A DNA stretch of 64,000 nt from Paucilactobacillus vaccinostercus DSM 20634 (GCF_001436295.1 NZ_AYYY01000005.1:169334-233333), one strand, 5' to 3'. Shown: positions 56,293 to 64,000, counted from the first letter of the stretch. A program made the numbers and translations. The notes: generated by a model not told the origin, from the sequence alone.

Positions 56293-57357
56293 CTATAAAA
56301 TAGGTAGTTGTTTTGGTGCATGTGTGAGCTGCTGGACACCAGTAGATGTAATTAAAAGATCATCTTCAATCCGAATTCCACCATTGTGAGGTAAGTAAAT
56401 TCCCGGTTCAATGGTGACAACCTGTTGCTCCAAAAGTGTTGAATTATCTGCCCCGTAACTAGTTGGCAGTTCGTGGATATCAAGTCCAATTCCATGACCG
56501 ATACCATGGTTAAAATATTCGCCATATCCAGCATCGGCAATGATTTGCCGCGCAACCTTATCAATCTCGCTTCCCCTTACTCCAGGAACAATGCGGGCAG
56601 TTGCTTGTTCTTTAGCTGCTGTCAAAATTCGATAGATCGTGTCAAATTCATCTGCAACACCGGGCAACCCAACCGTTCGGGTGACGTCAGCCGTATAACC
56701 ATCCAAAAAATAACCATAATCGATAATTAGAATATCTCCAGAGCTAATCTTTTTGGAGGTTGACAAGGCATGTGGTTTAGCAGCGTTAGCACCACTAGCA
56801 ACAATGGTATCGAACGACGCCTTACTTGCACCTTGCTGTTTCATCCACCAATCTAGTTGATTAGCAATTTGTATCTCGGTCATACCAACTTGGATGTACT
56901 GAGACAGATAGTCGAACGCCTCGTCATGAAGCGCGGCAGTCGCAGTTATGGTTTCAATCTCCTGTGTGTCCTTATTTGCCCGATGATTTTCAATGAAATC
57001 TGTCATGGGAACAATATCCGCATCCATAATTTCGTCTAAAATATCATACTCACGATATGATATTTTAGACTCAAATCCTAGTACTGTAATATGTAATTGC
57101 TCACAGCACTCTTTTAATTTGCTAAGGTAGCGTCGGCTAATACAACCCACTAAACTTTTATCATCAAATTCGGTTAAGGCCTCTTCATAGCGATCATCAG
57201 TAATTAAATATCCAGTTTCTTGATGAATTAGTAAGAGTCCATCACCCTGGATCAGTTTAAATCCAGTCAAATAAAAAATATTTGTTGCGTCGGTCACCAA
57301 AAAAGCGTCTAAATACGCATTTTCAATGTCACTTTGTATTTCGTTAATTCGTTGCAT
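56293..57357 (-). CDS. M24 family Xaa-Pro aminopeptidase/dipeptidase
   Basis: It is a metallopeptidase (pita-bread fold) that cleaves peptide bonds involving proline. The 354-residue protein has an N-terminal creatinase-like domain and a C-terminal catalytic domain. Metal ligands are visible: two Asp in IIDYGYFLDGYTADVTRT, His in NHGIGHGIGLDIHELP, Glu in VTIEPGIYLP, Glu in IRIEDDLL. The start is the ATG at 57357 after GGTGA. Whether it is a dipeptidase (PepQ) or aminopeptidase P (PepP/YqhT) cannot be fixed; the position before efp matches yqhT of Bacillus. Confidence 0.92.
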   Translation of the reverse strand: MQRINEIQSDIENAYLDAFLVTDATNIFYLTGFKLIQGDGLLLIHQETGYLITDDRYEEALTEFDDKSLVGCISRRYLSKLKECCEQLHITVLGFESKISYREYDILDEIMDADIVPMTDFIENHRANKDTQEIETITATAALHDEAFDYLSQYIQVGMTEIQIANQLDWWMKQQGASKASFDTIVASGANAAKPHALSTSKKISSGDILIIDYGYFLDGYTADVTRTVGLPGVADEFDTIYRILTAAKEQATARIVPGVRGSEIDKVARQIIADAGYGEYFNHGIGHGIGLDIHELPTSYGADNSTLLEQQVVTIEPGIYLPHNGGIRIEDDLLITSTGVQQLTHAPKQLPIL

Positions 57358-57380
57358 AACGTCACCATGTTTTTGCAAAT

Positions 57381-57424
57381 AAATAAAGATCGTAACAAAA
57401 CAATGTTTTGCCACGATCTTTATT
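57381..57424 (-). terminator. Terminator of rplU-prp-rpmA
   Basis: Stem AATAAAGATCG/CGATCTTTATT encloses a CAAAAC/GTTTTG inner stem. The downstream T-tract is weak. Confidence 0.7.
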
Positions 57425-57430
57425 TCATTA

Positions 57431-57715
57431 CTATTGAGCTACAGGGTAAACTGAAACCTTGCGCTTGTCACGACCAAGGCGTTCAAATTTAACAACGCCA
57501 TCAACCTTAGCAAACAGAGTATCGTCGCCACCGCGACCAACATTTTCACCTGGGTTGATATGCGTACCGCGTTGACGGTACAAGATTGATCCTGCTGTTA
57601 CAGTTGAGCCATCAGCTGCCTTAGTCCCAAGACGACGACCAGCTGAGTCACGACCGTTGGCAGTAGAACCGCCCCCTTTGTGGTGTGAGAAGAATTGTAA
57701 ATTCATAATCATCAT
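57431..57715 (-). CDS. rpmA: 50S ribosomal protein L27 with cleavable N-terminus
   Basis: L27 reaches the peptidyl-transferase centre with its N-terminus. The 94-residue protein has [20 protein letters not shown]. The extension MMIMNLQFF before SHHKGG is the Firmicutes-type pre-sequence that Prp must remove (cleavage after FF). The adjacent gene prp encodes that protease. GGAGGTG is the SD. Confidence 0.97.
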   Translation of the reverse strand: MMIMNLQFFSHHKGGGSTANGRDSAGRRLGTKAADGSTVTAGSILYRQRGTHINPGENVGRGGDDTLFAKVDGVVKFERLGRDKRKVSVYPVAQ

Positions 57716-57739
57716 CGTTCACCTCCAAATATAGAATTG

Positions 57740-58063
57740 TTAATTATCTAATTTTACAGTTAGAAAGTCTGAGTAACTCTCCGCCATGTCTAAAATACCA
57801 TTGTAGAAAGTTTTCAGTAATATTTGAGTATCATGCTTGTCTGACAGCTGACTGACCATCATCAAACCACCATTTTCTTCATCAAGCGTAACTTTCGGAT
57901 TTTCTCCGACCACTTGTTGAAGACCATTGATTATGGTGATGGACAAACCGGAAACGGCTGCACAAACAATATCTTGACCATAAGGACCAGAATCCGCGTG
58001 ACCGGTAACTGAAAAGCCATCAATTACTCCTGTTGCATTCTGGCTGAATATTGCCTTAATCAT
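57740..58063 (-). CDS. prp: Ribosomal-processing cysteine protease Prp
   Basis: It removes the N-terminal extension of L27. The 107-residue protein has the catalytic His in VTGHADSGPYGQDIVCAAVS and the catalytic Cys in the same block (IVCAAVS). It lies between rplU and rpmA, the invariant position. Confidence 0.96.
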   Translation of the reverse strand: MIKAIFSQNATGVIDGFSVTGHADSGPYGQDIVCAAVSGLSITIINGLQQVVGENPKVTLDEENGGLMMVSQLSDKHDTQILLKTFYNGILDMAESYSDFLTVKLDN

Positions 58064-58075
58064 GATAACTCCTAA

Positions 58076-58384
58076 TTAAGCATTGATAGCATCAATCATA
58101 ACTTTCGTGTATGGTTGACGATGACCTTGCTTAGTGTGTTGATGCTTCTTTGGCTTGTATTTGAAAGTAACAACCTTCTTTTCTTTACCCTGTTTTTCAA
58201 CAGTTCCAGAAACAGTTGCACCGTCGACAGTTGGTGTACCAATCTTTGTTGATTCACCGCCGACAAATACTACTTGATCAAAAGTAACCTTTTCACCAGC
58301 CTCAGCAGCTAACTTTTCAACGTAGATCGCTTGACCTGCTTCTACCTTGTATTGTTTACCACCAGTTGCAATAATTGCGTACAT
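58076..58384 (-). CDS. rplU: 50S ribosomal protein L21
   Basis: This 102-residue protein binds 23S rRNA. It has [34 protein letters not shown] and the basic end [20 protein letters not shown]. The ATG at 58384 follows GGAGGTG; an ATG at 58393 in the same frame lies inside the SD region. A strong promoter and an L21 leader structure precede it. Confidence 0.97.
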   Translation of the reverse strand: MYAIIATGGKQYKVEAGQAIYVEKLAAEAGEKVTFDQVVFVGGESTKIGTPTVDGATVSGTVEKQGKEKKVVTFKYKPKKHQHTKQGHRQPYTKVMIDAINA

Positions 58385-58407
58385 ATTGTGCACCTCCTTA
58401 ATATCTT

Positions 58408-58471
58408 AGACTCGCCGTACAAGCAGCAGAATGCTTTAAACTTGTTTGCGTGCGGTTGCAGTTGCGAGTTC
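58408..58471 (-). ncRNA. L21 leader (ribosomal protein autoregulatory RNA)
   Basis: In the rplU 5' UTR the outer stem ACTCGC/GCGAGT (58464-58469 with 58410-58415) closes a domain of about 60 bases. Inner complementary GCAxC and CTGC-rich segments are visible. Location and closing stem fit the Firmicutes L21 leader. Comparison was by eye. Confidence 0.72.
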
Positions 58472-58488
58472 ACAAATACAACAGACAT

Positions 58489-58517
58489 ATGTTATCAGAT
58501 TCTCTTCTTTCCGTCAA
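58489..58517 (-). promoter_or_regulatory. Promoter of rplU-prp-rpmA
   Basis: TTGACG (58512-58517) and TAACAT (58489-58494) with a 17-base spacer. Confidence 0.8.
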
Positions 58518-58561
58518 ATGATTTCACAAATCTTTGGTGAAATACTTTGGTCAGCACTTTT

Positions 58562-58748
58562 TTCAGAAAGACACTACTTAACATCCACATTGCCACACAC
58601 AGATTCCGCTACGCTTAAGCAACGCCAATGCAAAAATGACTTGCACTCGGTAGCAAGCTACTTAGGACGCCAAAATACGCAGACGATCTTAAAATATTAC
58701 ATTAAGTCAGTTTTCAAACTTGACGAGCAAGCACACCAGAAAATGTAA
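58562..58748 (+). pseudogene. Decayed C-terminal end of a tyrosine recombinase (phage/element integrase)
   Basis: Two reading frames together give the end of an integrase. Frame one (58562-58615) reads LNIHIATHRFRYA then stops; HRFR matches the catalytic H-x-x-R box in its usual context. Frame two (from about 58626) reads DLHSVASYLGRQNTQTILKYYIKS and runs to a stop at 58746-58748. LGR stands where LGH is expected (His to Arg), and the tyrosine is ten residues after it, the exact spacing of the nucleophile. A frameshift, the internal TAA and the His loss mean it is not functional. The N-terminal ~300 codons are missing. A 100-codon open frame from 58446 covers part of it but runs antisense through the rplU leader and is not a gene. 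Confidence 0.65.
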
Positions 58749-58829
58749 AAATCTTATGATGACCAGGACATTATTTAGTTACTAGTAATTTCTCAAAAAA
58801 TGTTATAAATTGCTTTAAACGAGCATATA

Positions 58830-58892
58830 AAAAGTCGTTACGCACTGGTATATCAGCGTTTCTGACAAATAAACCAGTGTATAACGACTTTT
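58830..58892 (-). terminator. Long terminator hairpin after tRNA-Arg
   Basis: A 20-base arm at 58830-58849 pairs with 58873-58892 except for a two-base internal mismatch, and T-rich sequence follows on the minus strand. It ends the tRNA transcript seven bases after the mature 3' end. The segment 58749-58829 shows no other structure. Confidence 0.82.
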
Positions 58893-58898
58893 ATCTAG

Positions 58899-58972
58899 TG
58901 AAGCGAGTGAGGTTCGAACTCACGACCGTTCGCTTAGAAGGCGAATGCTCTATCCAGCTGAGCTACCGCTCC
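58899..58972 (-). tRNA. trnR: tRNA-Arg (anticodon TCT)
   Basis: A full 74-base cloverleaf is present: acceptor GGAGCGG/TCGCTTC, D arm GCTC/GAGC, anticodon stem TTCGC/GCGAA with loop CTTCTAA (anticodon TCT, reading AGA/AGG), T arm GTGAG-TTCGAAC-CTCAC, and discriminator A. CCA is not encoded. The acceptor has two G-T pairs (positions 2-71 and 7-66), so the 3' side looks replaced relative to a perfect CCGCTCC partner. A decayed integrase lies just beyond its 3' end. Confidence 0.95.
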
Positions 58973-59038
58973 AAACCTTAATCATTATATTGATATTTGT
59001 TCATAATGTCAATTCTATTTTTAGTAGCAGCACTAAGC

Positions 59039-59374
59039 CTAATAAGAACCGTTAAACTTGTCGAACAACCAAACGTTTGTTGTGGGTAATCTGTCTAGCA
59101 TCGTTGCTAATAACTGTGTATCTTCATCTGAGTTTAGTTTTGCTCGTAACTTCTCCAATTTGTCAGTAAACGCTTTGTTGCCGCGCATAGTTCGAACCTG
59201 AATTGTAACGTAGTCATTTGCCATTTTATAGGCCAGTGCTACCGGAAGCTGTGTTGCCATTGGATCTTCAATAATCTTTTTAATGTCATCTTGTTGATAT
59301 CCAAGTTCTGCTAAGTCATTTTCTCTCCCTTTATATTGTGTGGCCATGCGGTAGGCTAATTCAAAAATATCCAT
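59039..59374 (-). CDS. Hypothetical helical protein
   Basis: This 111-residue protein has no signal peptide, membrane helix or motif I recognise. It looks entirely helical and charged, starting MDIFELAYRMATQYKGREND and ending in WLFDKFNGSY. The start at 59374 is set by GGGAG eight bases upstream; an ATG at 59389 overlaps that SD. It lies upstream of tRNA-Arg on the same strand. It could be a lineage-specific chromosomal gene or cargo left by the element whose integrase remains at 58562. Confidence 0.7.
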   Translation of the reverse strand: MDIFELAYRMATQYKGRENDLAELGYQQDDIKKIIEDPMATQLPVALAYKMANDYVTIQVRTMRGNKAFTDKLEKLRAKLNSDEDTQLLATMLDRLPTTNVWLFDKFNGSY

Positions 59375-59640
59375 CGTGATTACTCCCATTCAATGATTAG
59401 TTGAGCATCAGAATATCACTAATACTCAATTAGAGTCTAACCTAATCATTCTAAAAGTACAATTACGTCAATCCTTCAAAAATGGGCTCAAATTATTGTG
59501 ACTTGGTAAATAATTCACCAGTTGTGAAACAATCAAATTCAAAACATGAAAAAGACGCCTCTTTTTACTTATATTAGAATCCAAAGTCTATCGAGGTTAT
59601 GAATATTAGATAATATTTGAAGAAATGTCTTTTTAAAGTC
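59375..59640. other. AT-rich intergenic region with a 16-bp palindrome
   Basis: Between the unknown gene and the TetR gene no open frame is convincing. It holds a perfect AATATTA-GA-TAATATT dyad (59602-59617), 24 bases before the TetR promoter, and a weak 7-bp A/T hairpin near 59558-59575. The dyad may be an operator. Confidence 0.45.
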
Positions 59641-59670
59641 TTGACGTAGCGCTTACATATAGATTATACT
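59641..59670 (+). promoter_or_regulatory. Promoter of the TetR-family gene
   Basis: TTGACG (59641-59646) and TATACT (59665-59670) are spaced by 18 bases. Confidence 0.7.
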
Positions 59671-59721
59671 CGACACAACATTAATAATTTGACGAAATAT
59701 ATTCGATTAGGGGTTGTAAGC

Positions 59722-60363
59722 ATGGCGAATAGTAAAACTGATCCAAGAGTTATCAAAACTCGTAATAACCTAAAAAAAGCATTGGTTCAGTTAATGAAAC
59801 AATACAAGGTTGAAAATATCAGTGTTCAAAAAATTACGGAAAAAGCGTCTATCACCCGCGGAACATTTTATCTGCACTATAAAGACAAACAAGACTTTAT
59901 TGAAAGATCATTGAGTGAAATTTTGGATGATTTTTTTGATGCTGTAATGATTGATGGTACAGATTATTTGCCAGCGATTAATACAGATGAACCAATCCGT
60001 GTATTTTCCCAACAACGTGCTTTTAAATATATTGAAAACGAAGCGGAAACCTTCGACGTTTTAATTAACAATCAAGAAAATGAGCCATTTTTTGATCATC
60101 TGTATGCACGCTTAGCAGACTACCTACAAAAATTCCATCAACAGGTTGGTGCTCAATTCGCTGAGCTAGGAGTTCCAGTTAATCTTGAAATTTCATTTAT
60201 TGTTTCTGCGGAACTCGGCCTAATTAAGAACTGGCTTCGTGATGGCATGATTTACACGCCACGTTATATGACCCAGAGTATTGATAAAATTTTCTCTCAA
60301 ATTAATTGCTCCGGTATTTTCTTTACTGACTTCTTCGTTGATGAAAACCAAAATATGCTCTAA
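59722..60363 (+). CDS. TetR/AcrR-family transcriptional regulator
   Basis: This 213-residue repressor-type protein has an N-terminal helix-turn-helix at about residues 28-50 (ISVQKITEKASITRGTFYLHY). The C-terminal part is helical and variable and resembles the TetR_C group found in DhaS-like regulators. The start is the ATG at 59722 with AGGGG eight bases upstream; 59689 has no SD. No transporter or enzyme gene is adjacent on the same strand, so its target is unknown; it may regulate itself through the dyad at 59602-59617. Confidence 0.9.
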   Translation: MANSKTDPRVIKTRNNLKKALVQLMKQYKVENISVQKITEKASITRGTFYLHYKDKQDFIERSLSEILDDFFDAVMIDGTDYLPAINTDEPIRVFSQQRAFKYIENEAETFDVLINNQENEPFFDHLYARLADYLQKFHQQVGAQFAELGVPVNLEISFIVSAELGLIKNWLRDGMIYTPRYMTQSIDKIFSQINCSGIFFTDFFVDENQNML

Positions 60364-60364
60364 T

Positions 60365-60413
60365 AAAAAACTAGCTCCTCGCACTTTTTAGTGCCCAGGA
60401 GCTAGTTTTTTAA
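60365..60413. terminator. Bidirectional terminator between the TetR gene and usp
   Basis: The stem AAAAAACTAGCTCC/GGAGCTAGTTTTTT has an inner GCAC/GTGC. Confidence 0.9.
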
Positions 60414-60417
60414 GCTT

Positions 60418-60864
60418 TTATTTAACAATGATTACGTCACATTTAGCGTTATTCATAATGTAACTAGCAGTAGATCCGATAAAGACACGTTCCATACGGG
60501 TCAATCCAGTTGCACCAATTACGATAGCATCCACGTTTTCCTTATCCGGAATATTTTCAGCAAGTTCCAACTTACGGTCACCAACTAACACTTTATCTTC
60601 AAAATCAATTCCTGCTTTTGTTGCTTCGCTTACATAATTTTTCATTGTTTCTTTTGCATGAGCCATCAGATCCTCACGCATATTAGGTGCCATTACATAA
60701 TTACCAGTATTGCTCATCGCCATTGCTAACGCACGATCGTCAACAACTGTTACTAATAAAAGTGAAGCATTTAATGCTTGCCCAAGGTCAATTGCACGAT
60801 GTAAAGCGTCCATTGATTGTTCAGATCCATCAATTCCGACTAGAATTTTATGATATCTTTCCAT
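60418..60864 (-). CDS. Universal stress protein (UspA family)
   Basis: This 148-residue USP-fold protein has ILVGIDGSEQSMDALHRAI at the start and the ATP-binding loop GATGLTRMERVFIGSTASYI. It is therefore probably an ATP-binding type. Its role in stress resistance is inferred from the family. Two adjacent ATGs exist; 60864 has the better spacing from AGGAGG. It is monocistronic with a strong promoter and lies divergent to the P-type ATPase. Confidence 0.92.
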   Translation of the reverse strand: MERYHKILVGIDGSEQSMDALHRAIDLGQALNASLLLVTVVDDRALAMAMSNTGNYVMAPNMREDLMAHAKETMKNYVSEATKAGIDFEDKVLVGDRKLELAENIPDKENVDAIVIGATGLTRMERVFIGSTASYIMNNAKCDVIIVK

Positions 60865-60921
60865 CATAAGCCCTCCTTTTTCAGGTCAAACGTTAACACA
60901 ACTGATACTGCTTACATTCTG

Positions 60922-60951
60922 ATTATACTGAAAACTAGTTATACCTGTCAA
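60922..60951 (-). promoter_or_regulatory. Strong promoter of the usp gene
   Basis: TTGACA (60946-60951) and TATAAT (60922-60927), both perfect, have an 18-base spacer. Confidence 0.88.
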
Positions 60952-61014
60952 AAGATAGCAATTATGTTAAGTCATGATTACATCACATTTAACTAGCTCA
61001 AAAGGTTTTGCATA

Positions 61015-61023
61015 TGCTATAAT
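61015..61023 (+). promoter_or_regulatory. Extended -10 promoter of the P-type ATPase gene
   Basis: TGCTATAAT at 61015-61023 is a full extended -10 element; no clear -35 is seen. A 100-base leader follows with no recognisable riboswitch. Confidence 0.65.
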
Positions 61024-61130
61024 TTTTTGTACGCATAATGTTAATTAATTTTGAAAGGTTGTGGTTAAATTGCCCGCATTAAGCCCCTACAAATAAACGA
61101 TATAACAATATTAAGGAGCGAAATGAATAC

Positions 61131-63866
61131 ATGATAGACGATGACCCACATATACGTGAGCGACAAATAAATCAAAATTGGTGGCAATTAACCAAAGAAA
61201 CGTTATCTAACCAATATCAAACAACGGTTGATGAAGGCCTTAGCGAAGCCGAGGCTAAACAACGGTTGATCAAATATGGGACTAACGAACTCAAAGTTAA
61301 AAAGGCGTCCAACTTCATCAGATTTATTAAACAATTTAACAACAGTATCATCTATATCCTAGCAGCCGCTGCAATTACAACGCTTTTAATGCATCATTAC
61401 TCAGACTCAATTGTTATCGGTCTGGTAATTATTGTGAATGCGATTATCGGTTACGTTCAAGAGAAGCAAGCCGACGACGCGTTATCGAAAATCAGTGAGC
61501 TACTGATTTCCAAAAACTTTGTTATCCGAGACGGTCATAAATTAGAATTAGACTCTCGTGATATCGTTGTCGGTGATTTGGTCAATCTTGAAGCCGGTGA
61601 TGCCGTTCCAGCCGATATCCGGTTAATTTCAGCAGATAATTTTACAGTTCAAGAATCTTCACTAACCGGTGAATCTGTATCAGTTGAAAAAAACGATCAC
61701 CCTATTCTGCAGGAAAAATTACCAATTACAGAACAAACTAACATGGTCTTTGCCTCCACAATGGTAACATCTGGCTCAGCAATGGGAATCGTTGTTGCCA
61801 CGGCTGCTGATACTCAAATTGGACAAATCCAACAATCCGTGACTGAAGCAAAGGGACAAGTAACACCCCTAATGAAAAATTTAAACAGTCTTGGTTTTGG
61901 CCTTTCAGTAGCAATCTTAGTGGCGGCTGGCTTATTATTTATCCTTGGGTGGATAACGCACGTCTACAGTTTACCAACTCTATTGATTGCAATTGTGACA
62001 ATGGTCGTTGGCTCGATGCCAGAAGGTCTTCCTGCTAGTACATCAGTTGTATTGGCGATGGGAACTCGTAACATGACCAAGAAAAATGTGATTGTTAAAA
62101 CTCTTCCCGCCGTCGAAACTCTGGGTGCTGTTGATATTGTTAATACTGATAAAACAGGTACGCTAACTAAAAATGAAATGACGGTAACAGCTATCGTCAC
62201 TGACGATCATACATTCTCAGTCAGCGGTGTCGGTTATGCCGAAAATGGTCACGTTGATTTAGAGGGCGATCTCCTCCTTGATGATCGTCCCTATGACTGG
62301 CATCAAGATGATGATGTGCAGTGGTTAGTTGATATTGCCGGCCAAACGACAGATGCTGAATTACGCCTCGAAGATGGTAATTGGCAAATGACTGGTGAGC
62401 CGACAGACGGGGCACTGACAACGCTTTATCACAAGTTAACCGGTCACCAACCAGAAACCGATCCACTCGATTCACTCCCCTTTGATTCTGCCATTCGCTA
62501 TTCTGCCAGATTAGTTAAGCGGGATGACCAGAACATTTTAATGTTAAAGGGATCTCCTGCAACAATCATGCAGATGGCTATTTCCCATAACGTTTCACTA
62601 AATGAGCAGTATTGGGAAGCAGAAATGGCGCAGTTAACGAAACAAGGCATGCGTGTGGTAGCACTTAGCTACCAAAAAGTGGCCCCTGATGTTACCGACA
62701 TTGATCAAATCGATATTGGTCAAGAAATGCACTTTATCGGAATGGTCGGAATGATTGATCCACCACGAACTGAAGTTAAACAATCCATTCAACAATTGAG
62801 GCAAGCCGGTGTCAAGGTCAAAATGATCACTGGTGATCATCCTGATACCGCCGCAGCGATTGCTAAGCAACTCGATTTAGATGATACAATTCGTTCGATC
62901 ACCGGTCCCGAAATTGATGAGATGGACGATGAACAACTTCAGCACAACATTGACCGCTACAACGTGTTTGCACGAACTACTCCCATGAATAAACTTCGGA
63001 TCGTAAATGCACAGCAGGCAAATGGTCATGTTATTTCCATGACCGGTGATGGCGTCAATGATGCGCCTGCGTTAAAACGAGCAGATATTGGCGTTGCGAT
63101 GGGTATTAAGGGAACAGAAGTTGCCAAACAGTCTGCAGACATGGTCCTTGCGAATGATAAGTTTACGGACATTGTTGCGGCCGTTCGTGAAGGCCGACAC
63201 GTATTTGATAATATCAACAAAACGATTCGGTTCCTTCTTCCGACCAGTTTTGCCGAAGGGATGATCGTGGTCTATAGTATCCTGATGGGGCAAACAATGC
63301 CACTCTACCCAACACAGCTACTATGGATCAACATGGTATCCGCCCTCACCATTCAATTTGCGTTTATCTTTGAGCCACCCGAAAATGGTATTATGCTTCG
63401 GGGCCCAAGGTCGGTTAAGGCTGGTATCTTATCGAAGATGGATGTTGTAGAGATTGTGTGCGTTTCCCTTCTTATTTCCGGTTTGGGGATGATTGCCTAT
63501 GATGTGTTTACCCAGATGGGTATGTCACATGTCGTTGGAAGTACAATGACTTTGAACATCATTATTTTCGGTAAGATTTTCTACCTGTTTAATATTCGAA
63601 ATTCTTATCCAGCAATTTCGAAGTATTTTTTCCAAAATAAGATGGCGTTTTACATTATCGGTGTGTTAATTATTTTGCAAATGGGAATTATTTATCTTCC
63701 ATTCATGCATGATATTTTCCACACAACTAGTATTGGATTCACGTTTGGTTGGTTAATTCCAATAATCGCTGGTATTATCGTTTTATTCGTGACCGAATGT
63801 GTCAAGCTTATGCGCATTCAGTATCGTAAAACCAGAGGGAAAAAATCACAACAATTTGAAAAATAA
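61131..63866 (+). CDS. Cation-transporting P-type ATPase (P2 type, Ca2+/Na+-like)
   Basis: It pumps a cation across the membrane using ATP. The 911-residue protein has the N-terminal cation ATPase domain (LSEAEAKQRLIKYGTNEL), TGES in the actuator domain, PEGLP in M4 (residues 297-301), the phosphorylated Asp340 in NTDKTGTLTKNEM, MITGDHPDTAAAIAKQL, and TGDGVNDAPALKRADIG. About ten membrane helices are expected, six of them C-terminal. PEGLP fits Ca2+ or Na+/K+ pumps rather than heavy-metal pumps, which have CPC or similar. GGAG is 12 bases before the ATG, rather far. The usp gene is divergent. Confidence 0.94.
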   Translation: MIDDDPHIRERQINQNWWQLTKETLSNQYQTTVDEGLSEAEAKQRLIKYGTNELKVKKASNFIRFIKQFNNSIIYILAAAAITTLLMHHYSDSIVIGLVIIVNAIIGYVQEKQADDALSKISELLISKNFVIRDGHKLELDSRDIVVGDLVNLEAGDAVPADIRLISADNFTVQESSLTGESVSVEKNDHPILQEKLPITEQTNMVFASTMVTSGSAMGIVVATAADTQIGQIQQSVTEAKGQVTPLMKNLNSLGFGLSVAILVAAGLLFILGWITHVYSLPTLLIAIVTMVVGSMPEGLPASTSVVLAMGTRNMTKKNVIVKTLPAVETLGAVDIVNTDKTGTLTKNEMTVTAIVTDDHTFSVSGVGYAENGHVDLEGDLLLDDRPYDWHQDDDVQWLVDIAGQTTDAELRLEDGNWQMTGEPTDGALTTLYHKLTGHQPETDPLDSLPFDSAIRYSARLVKRDDQNILMLKGSPATIMQMAISHNVSLNEQYWEAEMAQLTKQGMRVVALSYQKVAPDVTDIDQIDIGQEMHFIGMVGMIDPPRTEVKQSIQQLRQAGVKVKMITGDHPDTAAAIAKQLDLDDTIRSITGPEIDEMDDEQLQHNIDRYNVFARTTPMNKLRIVNAQQANGHVISMTGDGVNDAPALKRADIGVAMGIKGTEVAKQSADMVLANDKFTDIVAAVREGRHVFDNINKTIRFLLPTSFAEGMIVVYSILMGQTMPLYPTQLLWINMVSALTIQFAFIFEPPENGIMLRGPRSVKAGILSKMDVVEIVCVSLLISGLGMIAYDVFTQMGMSHVVGSTMTLNIIIFGKIFYLFNIRNSYPAISKYFFQNKMAFYIIGVLIILQMGIIYLPFMHDIFHTTSIGFTFGWLIPIIAGIIVLFVTECVKLMRIQYRKTRGKKSQQFEK

Positions 63867-63870
63867 GTAA

Positions 63871-63899
63871 AAAAGGGATCCTCATTGAGGGTCCCTTTT
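63871..63899. terminator. Terminator after the P-type ATPase gene
   Basis: The stem AAAAGGGA-CCTC/GAGG-TCCCTTTT closes on a short loop. Its symmetric A/T flanks allow use by the minus-strand gene beyond. Confidence 0.85.
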
Positions 63900-63923
63900 G
63901 CTTGTCAAAAATGATACTTAAAA

Positions 63924-64000
63924 TTAAGTTTTCATTTTCTGGTTGTAAGCACGTAATAACAGACCGGCTATAATTACGCACTTCAGTGCGATAGAATCAC
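63924..64000 (-). CDS. Possible C-terminal end of a minus-strand gene (partial)
   Basis: An open frame enters from the right edge and ends with TAA at 63924-63926. Its last residues read ALKCVIIAGLLLRAYNQKMK, a short hydrophobic segment followed by a basic tail. The bidirectional terminator lies 25 bases beyond. Too little is visible to name it. Confidence 0.35.
   Translation of the reverse strand, partial: DSIALKCVIIAGLLLRAYNQKMKT

Noticed and set aside
58446..58748. A 100-codon plus-strand open frame upstream of tRNA-Arg
   Set aside because: It has no ribosome site, its first third is antisense to the rplU promoter and leader, and only its last part has meaning, as an integrase relic.
59641..59657. 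Catabolite-responsive element (cre) in the TetR promoter
   Set aside because: Only the right half matches the cre consensus; the left half differs at the key T-G.

Overview
This window reads as chromosomal core DNA of a lactic acid bacterium of the family Lactobacillaceae. The evidence is the complete mevalonate route to isopentenyl diphosphate (mvk, mvaD, mvaK2, fni), lactobacillus-like protein sequences throughout, and the Firmicutes gene blocks recN-argR-tlyA-ispA-xseBA-folD-nusB-efp and rpsP-khpA-rimM-trmD-rplS. I cannot resolve the genus from sequence alone. Genes are densely packed, mostly on the minus strand, and have strong Shine-Dalgarno (SD) sequences. TTG and GTG starts are frequent, and two genes appear to start at ATC.

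Layout. 1-6300: a partial disulfide oxidoreductase, dnaD, asnS, ypmB and dinG. 6500-10613: plus-strand mevalonate operon. 10635-16200: RsmF-type methyltransferase, a HAD phosphatase, glpK, lysA and a small tautomerase. 16335-18674: rplS-trmD-rimM-khpA-rpsP. 18814-21729: proton-translocating transhydrogenase operon, placed between rpsP and ffh. 21944-35040: ffh-ylxM-ftsY-smc-rnc, acpP-plsX-recG, yloV-yloU. 35160-35316: a candidate small RNA with C/U-rich loops. 35599-47684: rpmB, then thiN, rpe, rsgA, pknB, stp, rsmB, fmt, priA, coaBC, rpoZ and gmk. 47808-48206: an orphan gene under an SOS operator. 48260-58384: recN to rplU, including rpmA with its processing protease prp. 58562-59374: a decayed integrase end next to a tRNA-Arg with an unusual 3' end, and an unknown gene. 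59722-63866: a TetR regulator, a universal stress protein and a P-type cation ATPase. The last bases hold the end of another minus-strand gene.

How the genes work together. Most are housekeeping: ribosome assembly and rRNA/tRNA modification, protein targeting, chromosome segregation, repair (recG, recN, priA, dinG, xseAB), phospholipid and isoprenoid supply, coenzyme A and folate cofactors, and Ser/Thr phospho-signalling. Five genes (lysA, rimM, recG, thiN, recN) sit just behind a terminator-like hairpin with no room for a separate promoter. This suggests that partial termination sets gene dosage inside these operons.

The most novel-looking signals are the C/U-rich candidate small RNA, the LexA-controlled orphan gene at 47871 (possibly YolD-like), the integrase relic beside tRNA-Arg, the paired palindromic operators at 12016-12056, and the ATC starts of dnaD and ispA. 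I saw no CRISPR array, insertion sequence, prophage or defence island.
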